From positions 1 to 8,592 of the forward strand of contig JAFGPU010000486.1 in assembly GCA_016936035.1 (NCBI GenBank): a DNA stretch of 8,592 nt. The letters are read 5' to 3'. Under the pieces are notes generated by a model. That model did not search any database, was not told the origin of the DNA, and saw only the letters and a list, made by a program, of their open reading frames with translations. The stretch is from Acidimicrobiales bacterium (GTDB lineage Bacteria; Actinomycetota; Acidimicrobiia; Acidimicrobiales; VFJN01). Shown piece after piece: positions 6,270 to 8,592 of the stretch (its first letter is position 1; the number at the start of each line of letters is the position of its first letter). A program made the position numbers and the translations under genes.

Positions 6270-6905
6270 GTGACAGCCCCGATGAGCGGCCGCAAGGCCC
6301 AGGCAGCGCGCAACGACGACCTGATCCTCGACGCGGCCCGCGCCGTGTTCGTCGCCGACCCCGGAGCCCCGGTGTCCGCCGTCGCCCACGCGGCCGGCGT
6401 CGGCATGAGCGCGCTGTACCGCCGCTACCCGAGCAAGGAGGACCTCGTCCGGCGCATCTGCACGGTCGGCCTCGAGGTCTACATCGGCCTCGCCGAGGAC
6501 TGCCTCGCCGACGACGGCGACGCCTGGGAGGCCTTCGCCACGTTCATGCGCCGGGTGGTCGAGGCCGACACCCACTCGCTGACCCTCAACCTGGCCGGCA
6601 CGTTCACCCCGGACGACACGCTGTTCGCGCTGGCCGAGCGGGCGGGCGAGCTCAACGTGGCCCTGTTCGACCGCACGCGCGCCGCGGGCGTCATCCGCGA
6701 CGACCTCACCGTGTCCGACCTCGGGCTCGTCTTCGAGCAGATCGCTGCCGTCGCCTTCGGCGCCACACCGGAGCGCACCGCGCTGCTGCGCCAGCGCAGC
6801 CTCGGGCTGGTGCTCGACGGGATGCGGACGGCACCCACCGGACCGCTGCCCGGACCCGGCGTCACCGACGACGAGTTCGCTCAGCGCTGGGTGCCGCGCG
6901 GCTGA
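6270..6905 (+). CDS. TetR-family transcriptional regulator
   Basis: A 211-residue TetR/AcrR-type repressor. The N-terminal three-helix DNA-binding domain spans roughly 16-63, with the helix-turn-helix PVSAVAHAAGVGMSALYRRY at 34-53 followed by PSKEDLVRR. The all-helical C-terminal ligand and dimer domain has the general look of SbtR-like regulators, though this is from memory. The start is the GTG at 6270; an in-frame ATG at 6282 is an alternative but has no ribosome binding site. It is divergent from the ABC exporter operon across a 111-base spacer with an inverted repeat, so it probably represses the exporter until a ligand, perhaps the exported compound, binds. It converges on the kinase gene with only six bases between the stop codons. 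Regulation of the exporter is inferred from layout. Confidence 0.92.
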   Translation: MTAPMSGRKAQAARNDDLILDAARAVFVADPGAPVSAVAHAAGVGMSALYRRYPSKEDLVRRICTVGLEVYIGLAEDCLADDGDAWEAFATFMRRVVEADTHSLTLNLAGTFTPDDTLFALAERAGELNVALFDRTRAAGVIRDDLTVSDLGLVFEQIAAVAFGATPERTALLRQRSLGLVLDGMRTAPTGPLPGPGVTDDEFAQRWVPRG

Positions 6906-6911
6906 CCCGGC

Positions 6912-8570
6912 TCAGGACGGCGAGAACGCCTGCTTGAACTGCTCGACGAGAGGTTCGCTGTCGTCCCACCTGGCCTCGGGCGCGCGGAACATCAGCGCGT
7001 AGCCCTTGCCCCCGGTGACCAGGCCCAGGTTGCCGGTGTGCAGCGTCTCGCCGTCGTCGTGGCGGAACTCCCACAGCGCGGCGTCGTAGTCGCGGTAGGT
7101 CACCGCCTCGATGCGGATCTCGTCGTAGCTCGGGTTGCGCGAGGCGAAGCGGTCGGCCTGGGTACGCCAGTCCTGGACGACGTCGTCCTTGGGCGTGCTG
7201 GTCCACTCGACCCGCAGGAACGCGCCGCTCGCCGGATCGACGAAGTCGGTGCGGGAGGACGCGCCGGTGGGCCGCACCACCCAACCCTCGGGGTAGGCGA
7301 TCGAGTAGGCCCCCTGCGGGTCGTCGTAGGTCGACCAGCCCGCCGGCACCACCGGCCCGTCGGCGGTGGTCGTGGTCGGCTGCGTCGTTGGCGTCGTCGA
7401 GGCCTGGCCGGACGGCGTTGCCGGGTCGTCGGCGGGCACCTGCGTGGTGGGGGTCGTCCCGCCCTCGGCACCGTCGCGGTCGCGGGTCAGCCCCGGGACG
7501 GCCACCGCCAGCGCCACCACCACGAGCAGCGCGATGCCGACGGCCACCGGCACCGGCAGCCGACGGGGGCGGCGGGGGTCGGCCGGGGCCGGCGGGACGG
7601 GCGCGAACGCGTGGACCTCGGTGGCGTCGGGCGATGTCGCCCGCGGCCGGGCCGCCGGCCCGGGCTCGGCGGAGGTGCCCGGCGGGGTGGATCGGGTGGC
7701 GGCGGCCCCGGCCGCCGATGGGTCCGCCACGGACGGCGCCGGGACGGATGGGCGGGACGCAGACCCGGCGCGCGAGGCGCGGGCCACCCGCGCCAGTGCG
7801 GCACGCACCTCGCCGGCGGCGGGCCGGTCGGTGGGCGCCTTGGTGAGCAGCCGGGCCACGATCGGGCTGAGCGGACCGGGGTGCTGCGCGACGCGCGGCT
7901 CGCCGTGCACGACCGCCGAGGCGGTGGCGAGCGCGTTGCCGGCCTGGAACGGGGGCTCGCCCTCGACGGCGAAGTAGAGGAGCGCGCCCAGCGCCCACAG
8001 GTCGGTCGCCGGCGTGATCTCGCCCGCGGTGGCCTGCTCCGGTGACATGTACGACGGCGACCCGACGATGAGCCCGGTGGCCGTGACCCGCGACTCGTCA
8101 CGGATGGTCGCGACCCCGAAGTCGGTCAGCTTGACCCTGTCGCCCTCGAGCACGAGGACGTTCGCGGGCTTGACGTCGCGATGCACCACCCCCACCCGGT
8201 GGGCGGCCTGCAGGGCGGTCAGCACGCCGAGCCCGATGGTCGCCGCCCGCTCGTGGGGCAACGGGCCGGCGTCGGACACCACCTCGGACAGGCTCGGCCC
8301 GTCGACCATCTCCATCACCAGCCAGATGGCGCCCGCCTCTTCCACCACGTCGTAGACGGCGACGACCGACGGGTTGTTGAGGCGGGCGGAGGCCTGGGCC
8401 TCGCGCAGCGCGCGCGTCCGCACCTGTTCGGCGTCCTCGTGGCCGGCGAGCAGCTGGACCCGCTTGATGGCCACATCGCGCCGCAGCCGGGTGTCGACGG
8501 CGCGGAACACGGTCGATCGGCCCTGGCCGAGCGCATCCCCCAACTCGTAGCGGTCGGCCAGTCGCTCCAT
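6912..8570 (-). CDS. Membrane-anchored Ser/Thr protein kinase with a non-PASTA extracellular domain
   Basis: A 552-residue transmembrane kinase. The cytoplasmic Hanks-type domain (about 8-262) has a glycine loop LGQGRSTV (14-21), catalytic Lys36, helix-C Glu57, HRDVKPAN (130-137), DFG (150-152), activation-loop Thr163 and Thr165 as likely phosphorylation sites, and GSPSYMSPEQ (170-179), so it should be active. A Pro/Ala/Ser-rich linker leads to one membrane helix (about 339-360). Outside lie a Thr-rich stalk (371-403) and a globular domain (about 405-552) opening GWSTYDDPQGAYSIAYPEGW, which resembles PsbP/Mog1-like domains of other actinobacterial kinases rather than PASTA repeats. ATG 8570 is chosen because the kinase domain begins right after it. 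A GTG at 8589-8591 would add seven residues; its upstream lies outside the window. A CATACT (8580-8585) on the minus strand could be a -10 for a nearly leaderless transcript. Ligand and substrates are unknown. Confidence 0.93.
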   Translation of the reverse strand: MERLADRYELGDALGQGRSTVFRAVDTRLRRDVAIKRVQLLAGHEDAEQVRTRALREAQASARLNNPSVVAVYDVVEEAGAIWLVMEMVDGPSLSEVVSDAGPLPHERAATIGLGVLTALQAAHRVGVVHRDVKPANVLVLEGDRVKLTDFGVATIRDESRVTATGLIVGSPSYMSPEQATAGEITPATDLWALGALLYFAVEGEPPFQAGNALATASAVVHGEPRVAQHPGPLSPIVARLLTKAPTDRPAAGEVRAALARVARASRAGSASRPSVPAPSVADPSAAGAAATRSTPPGTSAEPGPAARPRATSPDATEVHAFAPVPPAPADPRRPRRLPVPVAVGIALLVVVALAVAVPGLTRDRDGAEGGTTPTTQVPADDPATPSGQASTTPTTQPTTTTADGPVVPAGWSTYDDPQGAYSIAYPEGWVVRPTGASSRTDFVDPASGAFLRVEWTSTPKDDVVQDWRTQADRFASRNPSYDEIRIEAVTYRDYDAALWEFRHDDGETLHTGNLGLVTGGKGYALMFRAPEARWDDSEPLVEQFKQAFSPS

Positions 8571-8592
8571 GCGTCGCCCAGTATGACCCACC

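Noticed and set aside
6159..6575. N-terminal extension of the ABC ATPase frame
   Set aside because: It overlaps the TetR gene antisense. The ATG at 6158 has a good ribosome binding site and coincides with the family's normal N-terminus.
6906..6911. A terminator between the convergent TetR and kinase genes
   Set aside because: Only six bases separate the stop codons, and I find no stable looped hairpin there; GCCGCGCGGC just upstream is a palindrome without a loop.
7362..7460. Repeat-like DNA encoding the kinase's Thr-rich stalk
   Set aside because: The repetition is explained by runs of Thr, Pro and Gln codons in an extracellular linker. There is no regular repeat unit that would suggest a tandem array.
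7038..8045. Plus-strand open frames over the kinase gene
   Set aside because: They are Gly/Arg/Val-rich shadows of a kinase whose catalytic motifs are all intact on the minus strand.

Overview
The window is uniformly G+C-rich. Codons in every gene end almost always in G or C, and genes are tightly packed with short intergenic gaps. Together with the families present (FadD-type acyl-CoA synthetase, luciferase-like monooxygenase, CYP, DrrAB-type exporter with TetR, membrane-anchored Ser/Thr kinase), this points to an actinomycete. A lipid-degrading lineage, either Acidimicrobiia or a Mycobacteriales-like organism, fits best; the lineage is an inference from gene content, not from a marker gene.

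Left region (1-4269), lipid or isoprenoid metabolism: a gene of unknown function runs off the left edge on the minus strand. It is divergent from a FadD3-like acyl-CoA synthetase (285-1874), and the spacer holds a perfect 23-bp palindrome that looks like a TetR-family operator. The ligase converges on a luciferase-like flavin monooxygenase (1916-2926, minus), which is itself divergent from a cytochrome P450 (3049-4242). The three complete genes read like accessory steps in the breakdown of a hydrophobic substrate: P450 hydroxylation, flavin- or F420-dependent oxidation, and CoA activation. The substrate cannot be read from the sequence.

Middle region (4288-6905), exporter and its regulator: a two-gene ABC operon on the minus strand (DrrA-like ATPase, then an ABC-2 permease 11 bases later) is divergent from a TetR-family regulator. 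The 111-base spacer contains a candidate promoter for the exporter, with an inverted repeat lying almost exactly between its -35 and -10. This is the usual layout of a ligand-relieved drug or metabolite efflux module.

Right region (6912-8570), signalling: a membrane-anchored Ser/Thr protein kinase on the minus strand. Its extracellular part is not PASTA repeats but a Thr-rich stalk and a single globular domain that resembles PsbP/Mog1-like domains.

Perfect G+C-rich hairpins without T tracts lie at two of the convergent gene ends (1893-1911 and 4241-4269). No RNA genes, CRISPR arrays, insertion sequences or broken genes were seen. I see no strong evidence of an undescribed multi-gene system; the least characterised parts are the kinase sensor domain, the palindromic operators and the truncated left-hand gene.
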